Both the position numbers and the translations under genes were made by a program. This document shows, one piece after another, positions 8,701 through 17,200 of a stretch of DNA of 23,775 bases. Below the pieces are notes generated by a model. That model saw nothing but the letters and a program-made list of their open reading frames with translations. It was not told the DNA's origin and ran no database searches. Source of the stretch: Kipferlia bialata. Lineage: Eukaryota; Fornicata. The stretch is from positions 4,087 through 27,861 of the forward strand of contig BDIP01000162.1 of assembly GCA_003568945.1 (NCBI GenBank). The letters are read 5' to 3'. Numbering within the stretch: position 1 is the first letter of the stretch; each line of letters starts with the position of its first letter.

Positions 8701-9380
8701 TCCGTACTGAGTAAGTTCCAGGGATCCCACGTTCATCTCCCTCTTACCCTCAGTGTTGGCCCGAGGACTGCTTCTATGACTTCCAGCAGAAGAGGTGCAT
8801 CAGCTTCGGCTGTCCAAGTGAGTGATCTGGCAAATATTACTGTTCAGTTATCCAATTTTGAATCTATTCTTCTATGTTTTCCATTGGTTGATGTTATATG
8901 CTCATACACATATATACATTTGTATGGTATATGTATATAACGTACACCACTGCTGACCGCCAGACAATGGGTACTGTGTGGAATATGCGCCCGAGTCCTG
9001 CGGCTGCAGAGAGGGGTGTGTCTACGACTATGAGACAGGTATATATATATATATATATGTACATACATGCATTTACGGCCTGCACAATGCAGTGCTATGT
9101 CAATATGATTCATTATGCAGTACTAGGCCTAGTATTGATTCTTCTCGTATGGATGGCTGTTAGATATACAGCTACATCATGTTCACATAACTGTACTCAT
9201 ATGTCCTGCTGAGTGAGTGACTACACTGATTCATCTCCAAGCCTTACCCTTACCCTTACCCTTACCCTTACCCTTACATTTACCCCAGAGGTATGTGTCG
9301 GCCCCTGTCACTACGGCTACGACTGTGTGTTATGGGAGCACGACGGAAGCCACTCTTGTGGGTGCCAATATCATTGGTAG
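5744..9380 (+). CDS. cysteine-rich secretory protein with repeated CxC..C-x-Y-D-Y modules, 12 exons
   Basis: Exons: 5744-5823, 5937-5991, 6135-6186, 6413-6493, 6856-6894, 7382-7469, 7960-8012, 8185-8303, 8394-8458, 8754-8817, 8964-9038, 9289-9380. The first encodes a signal peptide, MSLLRPQTLLFVLLCSYC. About 40 cysteines follow in some 260 residues. A module recurs: CACKNCAYDY, CYCNPMGFCDWDY, CSCSPCGYDH, CWPEDCFYDF, CGCREGCVYDYE. No membrane anchor is seen with the stop at 9378-9380, so it is probably secreted or luminal and disulphide-bonded. I do not recognise the family; Giardia cysteine-rich surface proteins use CxxC instead. Every junction is in phase except exon 5 to exon 6, where the obvious sites leave the frame one base short. 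Either a small exon between 6895 and 7381 or another splice site is missing. Exon 8 has an internal repeat (DTYSDSDTDTYSD). Confidence 0.8.
6578..6607 (+). repeat. donor-side echo of cysteine-rich exon 4
   Basis: GACAACTACTGCGAGTGCTC then TT and GTAAGTGA copies the end of the exon (6413-6493), which has TCAT before GTAAGT. The TCA/TCT difference is synonymous. Confidence 0.9.
7007..7040 (+). repeat. donor-side echo of cysteine-rich exon 5
   Basis: CCCGAAAGGTACAAGTGCTTGG followed by GTACGAGA parallels CCCGAGAAGGACAACTGCTTGG followed by GTACGAGA at 6875-6902. ACACAG precedes it, so it could conceivably act as a 25-nt exon. In that case the frame would reach exon 6 correctly, but in a non-homologous reading. 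Confidence 0.75.
7279..7299. repeat. chained one-nucleotide-centre palindromes
   Basis: TCGCAC-A-GTGCGA (7279-7291) and AGTGCGA-A-TCGCACT (7285-7299) share an arm, inside the intron before exon 6. Confidence 0.85.
7847..7939 (+). repeat. 9-bp minisatellite TATCCTAAG, about ten units
   Basis: Units of TATCCTAAG with a few variants (TATCCCAAG, CATCCTAAG) fill the 3' end of the intron before exon 7. The real acceptor, TTCTAACCACAG, follows directly. Each unit contains CCTAAG, which resembles an acceptor, and the period is three codons. Confidence 0.95.
8016..8048. repeat. 33-nt perfect palindrome overlapping the exon 7 donor
   Basis: The left arm AGTACTAAGTTAGTAC, a single T, and the exact reverse complement of the arm. 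The donor GTGAGT occupies 8013-8018, so the stem takes in its last bases. Confidence 0.95.
9121..9134. repeat. even palindrome TACTAGGCCTAGTA, second copy
   Basis: Identical to 2344-2357; here it lies in the last intron of the cysteine-rich gene. Confidence 0.85.
9243..9277 (+). repeat. (CTTACC)n tract before the last exon
   Basis: About six CTTACC units form the pyrimidine-rich end of the intron. Each unit carries the core of the branch-point-like CTNAC motif. The order of bases is not that of a TTAGGG telomere repeat. Confidence 0.85.
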
Positions 9381-9455
9381 TATTGTCGAGTACTTGTCAA
9401 CTGGACAAGAGGTCAAGATAGTATAACTAAGATATTTACTTAGTTGTACTTGATG

Positions 9456-9470
9456 CCCTCAAGTTGAGGG
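9456..9470. repeat. one-nucleotide-centre palindrome
   Basis: CCCTCAA-G-TTGAGGG, just downstream of the cysteine-rich stop codon. Confidence 0.85.
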
Positions 9471-9540
9471 ACATGGATCCCTGTTGTGTGTGAATAGAGT
9501 GTTGTGTGTGTCAGCAACTTAGATAGAACTACTATCTTAG

Positions 9541-9987
9541 TGGCAGTGTCTCAGTTCCAAATCTTGGAGTCGTCCACTTTGTGCCCCATTGTGAAGAAGA
9601 CCTGAGGTTTCGAGGCATCTGTGAGAACTTCTTCACATACGGGTTAGGAAATGACGTGGTATATACATACTGATGTGGTGCCTCTCTCTCTTTCTGCCAG
9701 TTCCAAGTATTTTTCTATTCTTTCTTAAAGGTATACAGTATATCTCTTATATGGGTGTATACTTCGAACTATATACTATAACTCTGTATTGTCTTTACTG
9801 TTAGCCCGAGAAGACGTCTGCCAAGAACGAGGCACACAGTATATGTGTGTATGTTTTATATATAGTAGAGCACCTATCTATCTATATCTATATATATATA
9901 TACTATAATACTCACTATCAGGCCGAGAAGACGTCTGCCAAGAAGGAGGCACCCAGGAGAGGCAAGGGAAAGCCAAGGAGGCGGTAG
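9541..9987 (+). CDS. possible alternative 3' exons of the cysteine-rich gene, basic tail
   Basis: Three exons look coding: 9541-9658 (after ATCTTAG; contains HFVPHCEEDLRFRGICENFF), 9701-9730 (after CTGCCAG) and 9922-9987 (after TATCAG; a tail AEKTSAKKEAPRRGKGKPR ending in arginines, TAG at 9985-9987). The frame of the first needs two bases carried over. A donor-like GTAGTA at 9377, four bases before the TAG of the cysteine-rich gene, gives exactly that phase and creates a further cysteine codon at the join. The exons may therefore extend that protein by an alternative C-terminus. Alternatively they are the end of a small separate gene whose start I cannot find. AATAAA stands at 10103 and 10122. 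Confidence 0.4.
9797..9839 (+). repeat. acceptor-side echo of the basic-tail exon
   Basis: TTAG then CCCGAGAAGACGTCTGCCAA copies the start of the exon at 9922 (GCCGAGAAGACGTCTGCCAA), and lies upstream of it. Confidence 0.9.
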
Positions 9988-10340
9988 AGGAGAGATATTG
10001 TTCAATAGATTCATATTTATAGGTGTTTTTGGGGAAATATTGTTTGTTTCACGAAAGTTGAGAATTGGGCCTCCAAAAAACCGACAGTCGGACGAAAAAT
10101 TGAATAAAGGACGAAGAATTGAATAAACAATGTATTTGAACTATGTATCTGTTGCGGCTAACTAGAGCCTCTCACGGAGGGAAACTCTCTGTAGGAGGTA
10201 GAAATAATTGTATCAGTATATACAGTGGGATAACACTGTAGCACTGTATATGGAAAAAGAAACCCGCAAGTGTACAATAATACCTGTTGAGCGATTGATG
10301 CCCTCACTCTATAGATGCCATCTATAGTATAGATGGCCTC
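9988..10340. other. convergent intergenic region
   Basis: It lies between the + strand basic-tail exon and the - strand gene ending at 10341. Apart from the AATAAA pair and a palindrome at 10309-10327 (CTATAGATG-C-CATCTATAG), I see nothing in it. Confidence 0.6.
10103..10127 (+). terminator. paired AATAAA polyadenylation-like signals
   Basis: AATAAA occurs at 10103-10108 and 10122-10127, each preceded by TTG, about 120-140 nt after the stop at 9987. Fornicate polyadenylation signals may differ, so this is only a candidate. Confidence 0.3.
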
Positions 10341-11814
10341 TCAGTCCACAAGGCCGCCGGGTTCGCACCTCTCCTCTTCTTGAAGCTGTCTGTAGGTATT
10401 ATTGGGAACGCCCTATACCCAGCGGTGGCTGGGTTTTCGTAGTGGTGTCTACCCACAGCGACCAAAGAACTCACATCTCTATGCAAGTAAGACGCAAAGG
10501 TATGTATTTCATCTATCATTAGTATTTTGAGTATTACTAATATGAGTACAGGGGGGTGTTCACTTTCCCTACACGTATCAGTAGCATTATAAGTATACTG
10601 ACACGCATGTGTATATACACGTATATACTCCCCACTACTATCCCTTACCATATACAGTTTCTCTTCCATCCCTAATGTCAGGTGGAGATATACATTACAT
10701 ATATAATACATTACATATATAATATATAAACTATATATACTCTAATAATACAATATATAGAAACATATAGATATGTATTGATTCATCCCCTAACGTCAGG
10801 TGGAGGTTGTCCGACTCACTTGACAGGTCAGGGGACCTGAGGTGAGCACTCAGTATACAATCATTGTATACTATACAATGTTTACTACATAGACACATGA
10901 GCATGTCATTGTCTCTATAATATAGAATCTATATTTTTTATATAGAGTCTATATGCTACCATGAGTATACTATATATGGTATTTGTACAGACTGTAGGAC
11001 AGTAGGAGATATACCATATACCATATATAATCTATATGTCTTATACATGTACATGTCTTCCCCCACCACTCGCAATCAAACGGTCGAAACGCTTCGATAT
11101 TTTTGCGTATAAAGGGTCACTCGCGTTAGCCACCCTTCCCCTAAGGGGACACCTCTCTCTTCGCATGAATATATATATATCTATACAGAATCAACTATAC
11201 CATGTGTCAGCCACGTTGACAGTGGTTTCTTTGTCCTCTGATACTACTATAATGTGTATACATTGTGTGTTGCGCCTTCTTCACACCAGATGCCCCTTGT
11301 TCTCCTGCTGTTCTATTTCCTCCTCCCAGGATATCTTCTCAGTACCATAGAGACAATAGAGGCTGTCATGAGGTAAGCACACCATTAGATGTATATACAG
11401 GAAATCTGGGTGGAAGTGAATAGAAATTGTATTGTTTATATTTTTCTATACATAACATTGGTGTCCCCTTCTAGCCTAGTCTAGATAAATTGGTAGATAT
11501 ATACATATATATTATATTATATAATATATTATATATATATATACATATCCTCACCTCATACCTCCAGTCTTCCCCTACAGTCTCCATTATCGTGAGCCTC
11601 TCACTCCAGGGTATCATCTATAGTCCTCTATAGTCCTCTATTGTCCTCTATAGTCTCTATTATCGTGAGCCTCTCACTCCAGAGTATCATCTTATTGTAT
11701 TTCTTTTACACCAGATATCTCTTGTTCTCATGCTGCTCCAAGGCCTTCTCCCAGGATATCCTCTCAGTACCAATGGATGACTGAGTGACCTGAGGTGGGT
11801 ACATAATAATATAA

Positions 11815-11849
<35 letters not shown>

Positions 11850-11922
11850 TAGATGCAGAGTGAATTACTATCTCACTCCAGAGTATCATCTTAGCTACCT
11901 GGACACTTGGTGGTTGTTGGAA
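10341..11922 (-). CDS. unrecognised multi-exon gene, C-terminal part
   Basis: A chain of phase-consistent - strand exons: 11899-11922 (24 nt), 11712-11789 (VTQSSIGTERISWEKALEQ then HENKRYL), 10656-10671 (16 nt, GWKRN), 10475-10512 (EIHTFASYLHRD) and 10341-10385 (LQEEERCEPGGLVD, stop TGA). Acceptors end TCCACAG, CACCTCAG, CTGACATTAG, ACTAATGATAG and CTACAGACAG. The tail is charged and probably helical; I know no family for it. An alternative frame in the last two exons ends at TAG 10322-10324 (FKKRRGANPAALWTERPSIL), so the terminal frame is uncertain. Upstream exons beyond 11922 are not resolved; a candidate acceptor is near 12125. Confidence 0.4.
10787..10803 (-). repeat. echo of the acceptor before the 16-nt exon
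   Basis: CTCCACCTGACGTTAG followed by GGGATG repeats CTCCACCTGACATTAG followed by GGATGG (10667-10687 on this strand), upstream of the microexon. Confidence 0.7.
10853..10954. repeat. cluster of one-nucleotide-centre palindromes in an intron
   Basis: GTATACAAT-C-ATTGTATAC (10853-10871) and CATTGTATA-C-TATACAATG (10862-10880) are chained. AATATAGA-A-TCTATATT lies at 10919-10935 and ATATAGA-G-TCTATAT at 10940-10954. Confidence 0.85.
11274..11346 (-). repeat. donor-side echo of the VTQSSIG exon
   Basis: GGTACTGAGAAGATATCCTG and the following bases to CTG|GTGTGAA parallel the end of the exon at 11712-11789 (CTG|GTGTAAA). Here divergence is higher and not obviously synonymous. Confidence 0.8.
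11586..11692. repeat. local duplications with TCCTCTATAG units
   Basis: A block ATTATCGTGAGCCTCTCACT...TATCATCT occurs at 11586-11618 and 11657-11692, with TCCTCTATAG units between. A related piece, CTCACTCCAGAGTATCATCT, recurs at 11873-11892 beside the 24-nt exon. Confidence 0.8.
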
Positions 11923-12114
11923 CTGTGGAAAGGACAGGTAGAGGTAAGAACATAAATGTATTTATTCATTGTATTCTGAATATGAATTAGTATATGTACA
12001 GACATAGATTACTGCAAATGAGTATAATATATACCTTATGTAGTCTTCTATTCCATAATATAGTGTCTAGTATACAGTATGTGTATTGTACTGAACTAAG
12101 AGCCTCTCAGTAAG

Positions 12115-12307
12115 AGGGACAGTGTCTGGGTGAGAGTACACAAGAAGAATAATTATTGTATTCTGAATATATATATACATATATGTGCATATATAGATTA
12201 CTGCATAAAAGTGTATATAGTCTACTATTCCATTGTATAGTGTCTCTTATAGAGTATGTATATATACAGAGAGAGAGTGTGTCTGGGTGAGAGTGCACAA
12301 GAAGATA
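12115..12307 (-). repeat. duplicated acceptor-like segment
   Basis: TCTTGTGYACTCTCACCCAG followed by ACAC occurs (on the - strand) at 12115-12149 and 12271-12307, each next to a possible exon start. The rest of 11923-12487 is AT-rich, and I see no clear gene in it. Confidence 0.6.
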
Positions 12308-12487
12308 ATAGACCACGTATATCCCTATATATACATGTTATAACTCCTTACCCCTTACCTCTCTAATATAGTATATATGTATTATATATCTACCGATAAA
12401 TTGTCAAAATTGTTGTTCTCAACACAATACTTAATTGCGAGTTGTAATTTGCGACACAATATATGTGATTCATAAATGTACACATAC

Positions 12488-12625
12488 ATGTTCCACTAAC
12501 TCATCAGGGGTCCTGTACAGGAGCGGCCTGGACCTCGGCACTAGGTGGAGGCACGAACCCAAAGTAGTACGCCAGAAGGAACGTACGTTGGGAAATACCA
12601 ACATCCTCGCAATAAATGTCTGATG
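12488..12625 (-). repeat. diverged copy of the last exon at 13011-13153
   Basis: On the - strand the frame ends PPPSAEVQAAPVQDP and TGA, matching PPSATVEAAPVQDP and TGA at 13011. A piece FIARMLVFPN followed by GTACGT also parallels FIVRLLEFHN. About 60 bp around the stop codon are nearly identical, including the 3' flank to GTGGAACATG. It lies downstream of the original, as other last-exon echoes do. Confidence 0.7.
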
Positions 12626-12808
12626 TGTGCTAGCACACTGTGCTTGCATGTGTGGATCAGAATAGGAGTAGCCCCAACTTCCACCATATGGCATCAAATA
12701 CATGGAGATAGAGATAATACGGTAAGAGTACTTCATACTATTACCATGGAGTCCAAAATAGGCTCTTGTGGCAATAGCTCTCTCTGCGTCTCTCTTCCTG
12801 TGTGCGGT

Positions 12809-12833
12809 CATCGGTTGTTCTGAACAACCGATG
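12809..12833. repeat. 25-nt perfect palindrome, one-base centre
   Basis: Arms CATCGGTTGTTC and GAACAACCGATG around a single T. A second one, GTTGTT-C-AACAAC, follows directly. Confidence 0.95.
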
Positions 12834-12915
12834 GGTTGTTCAACAACTTGTTCGGTACTCAATCAGTAGGCAGTTACTAAGAGACTCTGTTAGCCTCCAA
12901 TGATGATGGCTATAG

Positions 12916-12944
12916 CCCATACTATATGGCCCATATAGTATGGG
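12916..12944. repeat. 29-nt perfect palindrome, one-base centre
   Basis: Arms CCCATACTATATGG and CCATATAGTATGGG around a single C. Confidence 0.95.
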
Positions 12945-13010
12945 TGCACAATATATATAATTCATACATGTACATATGAGTCATATGGTATGACATGTTC
13001 CACTAACTCA

Positions 13011-13357
13011 TCAAGGGTCCTGTACAGGAGCGGCCTCGACCGTGGCACTTGGAGGCGATGCAGTGAGTACGGTACTCTGCGATAGTAAGTGTACGAACAC
13101 GAGGAGCCTGGGCCCAATGTCAATGTCATCACCCCCATAGTAGGGCTCGCCATCTAGTAGAAGAAGTATATGTAGAAGTTCTACATATACTCATCACCGT
13201 CTGTTCTCTGCAGAAGAGGCACTGTTCTCTTAAGAATAGGCACTGTTGTCTGAAGATTGTGGAACTCCAACAACCTCACAATAAATGCTTGATCATCAAG
13301 CCTTGATGTGAGATGTGAGATGTGTGAGTTCACCGCAGCAACAATTTCTCTTTCGTT
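13011..13357 (-). CDS. unrecognised gene, last two exons
   Basis: Exon 13198-13357 (donor GTGATG) joins in phase to 13011-13153 (acceptor TCTACTAG), giving about 99 residues. It includes AFIVRLLEFHNLQTTVPILK, then DGEPYYGGDDIDIGPRLLVF and a tail ending EAAPVQDP with TGA at 13011-13013. The frame choice is supported by the diverged copy at 12488-12625, where the same tail and stop are kept. The 44-nt intron is mostly one palindrome (13165-13191). TTVPILKR/RTVPLLQR is a small internal repeat. The upstream acceptor (AAAG at 13358-13361) is weak, no start was found, and palindromes at 13287-13308 fall inside the exon, so coding status is uncertain. Confidence 0.4.
13165..13191. repeat. 27-nt palindrome filling a 44-nt intron
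   Basis: Arms AGTATATGTAGAA and TTCTACATATACT around a single G, between the proposed donor (13197) and acceptor (13154) of the preceding gene. Confidence 0.9.
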
Positions 13358-13520
13358 CTTTCATTGTTTAGTATTAGACCACTGGTCTAGTAGCCTCTGG
13401 GAAGAGAGAGGAGCTGGTTGGATACAATGCTTAGTTACTAAGTTAGTATCAGTATCAGTATCACTCTTCTTCGAGTTCTATACTGCATAGTATGCATCAA
13501 TGTGTATGCAGCATACACAT
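13287..13520. repeat. chained palindromes upstream of the PIKK gene end
   Basis: GCTTGAT-C-ATCAAGC (13287-13301) and CATCAAG-C-CTTGATG (13294-13308); TAGACCA-C-TGGTCTA (13375-13389); CTTAGT-T-ACTAAG (13430-13442) and TACTAA-G-TTAGTA (13436-13448); ATGTGTATGC-A-GCATACACAT (13500-13520). Confidence 0.9.
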
Positions 13521-13768
13521 ACATGCATAGAGTGTAATGCTGCAGCTTCCGTCAAGTTAGTACTGATTATTGTATACTCTCACAATTGGACTGGTAAAGT
13601 ATACTGCACTGAAGAGTGACCGAAGAAAAGTGTTTCCCTTATGCTCGGAGTGAAGTACTGATTATCAATTACAAATCAGTTTCCTCATCCTATCTGTACA
13701 TGTAATCTCCATCCACCAATCCACGACAGGGACTTAATATCTCATATAGTGAGTCTATTCCCTCCTAG
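13521..13768. other. non-coding gap before the PIKK gene end
   Basis: I see no gene here. It is mixed-composition DNA without the dense (AT)n runs of the PIKK introns. Confidence 0.5.
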
Positions 13769-13892
13769 CCTAGACGAATGGGTTCGCTCAATTCTTCTCC
13801 CTGAATGATAACGGACCGTAATGAGTCTATTACCATCCTCCTCCCTGGTCCTAGACGAATGGGTTCCACCCCACAAACAGTCTCACTAGAGT
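13769..13892 (-). repeat. two echoes of the PIKK last-exon 3' end including the stop codon
   Basis: GGGTGGAACCCATTCGTCTAG is repeated at 13850-13890 and, shorter, at 13769-13785, downstream of the real end at 13944. Both keep the TAG. Confidence 0.9.
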
Positions 13893-13943
13893 GACTCTAT
13901 AATAGATACTCTATTCCCATCTCCCTAGCTACAACTAGCTCGC

Positions 13944-14218
13944 CTAGACGAATGGGTTCCACCCCACAAACATCTGGGCAAGTACAGCGGGGTCCGAGGC
14001 CTGGGGGTTAGCTACTATACAAAGCAGTGTATGTTCCAATGGCATTTCTATAGTAATTCAATGTATCTACCCCAGAACAGCAGGGTCTGATGCCTGGGGA
14101 TTACGGTTGTATGACTCTATCTCTCCCTATGATTACTTGTATGTAAACACTGCTTAGCAGATAACATATATACATACATATACATACCTCTGTAGTCAAT
14201 GCCAGTGCCAGCACACAC

Positions 14219-14261
<43 letters not shown>

Positions 14262-17200
14262 CTCATAACATACGCACCATGTATATATACACATATATAA
14301 TAGGTATTCATACCTCTGTAGTCAATGCCAGTGCCAGTACACCTGGCTCTAGGGGGGAGCCTCTGGAGGTAAGTATACATGTATGCATAGTAGTGCCTAT
14401 ACACATACAAATGATGTACCTGTGGTCGCCGTTGATCCTCTATAGACATGTGATATATATACTAGCGCGTCCTACCACATACCACTACCAGAGACATATA
14501 TATACAAATAATATACCTGTGGTCCCCGTTGATCCTCAATAAACAGGTGCTATATATACTATAGCGTATATATATATATAAACATATATATATATACAAA
14601 TATTGTACCTGTGGTCCCCGTTTATCCTTCTGATGACAGCCCGGATACTGGCCTCTGCGCCTGGTGGTTAGACATGGGTATGCATACATACATACACACA
14701 TATATATATATATGAAAGATTTGATACATGATATCCTTGACGTCTGCATGAGAAACACTTACCTTGTCCCAAGTATGGCGTGTCTCTCATTCCTCAACAC
14801 AATACACGATCAATATAATATACCCGTATACCTAGCTATACATGCTATATACTCACCAAGGCCTAGATATGGCGTGTCTGCGTCCTGAATCATCCCGGGA
14901 CACACACATAATGAACAGTGGTAGTTCATATATGTATATAGTATTCTACACTATACACTATACACTTACCAAGTCCCAAGTATGGTGTGTCTGCGTCCTG
15001 CCTCATCCCAGCATACATATACATGTACCATATGTACTACTATGATATATATATATATATATACTGTAACACTATACAAATACCTAGTCCCAAGTAGGGC
15101 GCCTCTGCGTCCTCTCTCATCCTGGCATACATATATATAGTATATGTATATAATATATATCATATTCGATACTATACATACTATATACTACACATATACA
15201 CTCACCTAGCCCTAGATACGGAGTGTCAGCGTCCTGTCTCATACCGGCAAACATCAGAGACTCCAGACTGCCTCTGATGCTGGCCTGACATGTTAGACCC
15301 ATTTCAAAAGAAATCTATAATGCATAGCATACAATATAACAGCATATACACATATACTACATCAGAGACTCTAGACTGCCTCTGATGCTGGCCTGACAGG
15401 GTGACATGTATATACACTATTATAAGGTATATATATTGGTGGTATATGTTAGACCCATTTCAAGAGTGAGATGTAGAAACACCATGTGGATTATTCATTT
15501 AGTAGTATGATATGTAAAATGAACACACAGTTTCCATGTATAGAACTTCTAGGACTATATAGACATAAACATAGACAATGATTGTAGAAACTACACTGAT
15601 AATGCCTGCCCAGCCTTGAATGATACTATTGCATATATGAATGATAACCACACACATACCTGCCCAGCCTTGAATGTGACTAGTGCATCCTCTAGACCAT
15701 GGATACACATTCTATATATATACATATACCATGGTGATAGTGTGTAGACATACTATCATATATGCTCTTTACACTGTCTATAGGAACTGCACTGATACCT
15801 GCCCCGCCTTGAATGTGACTAGTGCATCCTCGAGACCGGCTAAGAAGCCACCCCTGGGGTAAGGGTGTGAGTCAAGATGAAATGAGGTTATTAGGAGGGG
15901 AAGTCACATTTAGGAAAAGGGTGAAAGGCAAGAAATGAATGTGAAGGAATATTTAGTACAATATGTACGAGTGAGGTATCTAGATAGATTGCTGAATACA
16001 CACATTTACCATACCTGACTCCCACTGTCCCTAAGCAGTGTATCACGTTGGGTGTCAGTCTGAATGGCACTCTTTCTACCACAGGTAGGTAGTGGGCATG
16101 ACCAAAGACGGCCTAGAATGAGTATACGACTAATTAGTTATATTAATACTAATTAGATACTATACTTATATAAATAGAGAGAGAGAGAGAGAGACCCTCT
16201 CCCCTATGGGTAGATAGTGGGCATGGCCAAACACGGCCTAGAGTTAGAGACTATATATATAGAGAGAGAGAGAATAAGAGAGAGAGACAGAACATGATGT
16301 CACGGGTCACAGAGGACATATAAAATTCAATGATTGATAGTTTATATCATACCATACATTACTATACTCTATACTATGTAGTAGTTCTAGAGCTAGAATA
16401 CTAACCTCGAAGTCAGAAGTCACTGTCCAAGTATCCACTTCTTAATAGTACATATACACTTACAAATACACACTAAATCACGTATATTTACTATATATAT
16501 TAATACACACACTACTATACCTCGAAGTCGATGTGCATGATGTCACTGGTCACGGAGGATCTACAATACAAGTAATACAAGTAATGATAGTACAGTATAT
16601 ATTACAATAATCAATATATACATGCGCTATATAATGAATCTATACCTCGAAGTCGATGTGCATGATGTCACTGGTCACGGAGGAGATCAGGATGTTCTCA
16701 AGGTGTCTAGGGGTCAGTATACACTCTGTATACGAGTGTACATACATATATGACTACATATATACGAATCAGACAGATAATGATCTCAAGGGGCCCGGGG
16801 TTCAGTAAACATAATAAATCTTCCTAGAGATACAAATGTGTAACAGAAGATGTAGATATTAGCAGTCAACTCTAGGTATACATATATCACTATGCTATAC
16901 TATATTAGTGTGCATGCACTAGGTAAATGTAATCATCCGTATGTACATAGTATACATAAGGTTGGCTGTCTCCTAGGACCAAAATATACCCTAGTACATG
17001 CATAGTACACGTAGGTATAGTATATATATATATACATATAGTTAGTGTATGTGTATACTTACCTGTCCCCCAGGTCCAGCAGATACCCAAGTGCTGACCA
17101 CAGGGCAAGGGAGCTGGTGAATCGCTCCTAAGCATTAGTAATCAGGACACAGTAGTGTGAAAGTATTGATGCATACACTTTCGTGTAATGTTATACATAG

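Noticed and set aside
9243-9277. Telomere-like repeat
   Set aside because: TTACCC is not a rotation or complement of TTAGGG; it is better read as a pyrimidine tract before an acceptor.
12962-13153. - strand frame starting with ATG at 13153
   Set aside because: The overlapping frame ending PVQDP and TGA is kept, with synonymous and conservative changes, in the diverged copy at 12488-12625, whereas this one is not obviously conserved.
14217-14260. CRISPR-like or satellite array from the many short repeats in the PIKK region
   Set aside because: Repeats are unequal in spacing and each matches a neighbouring exon edge; the (CT)n run at 14222-14254 is a plain microsatellite.
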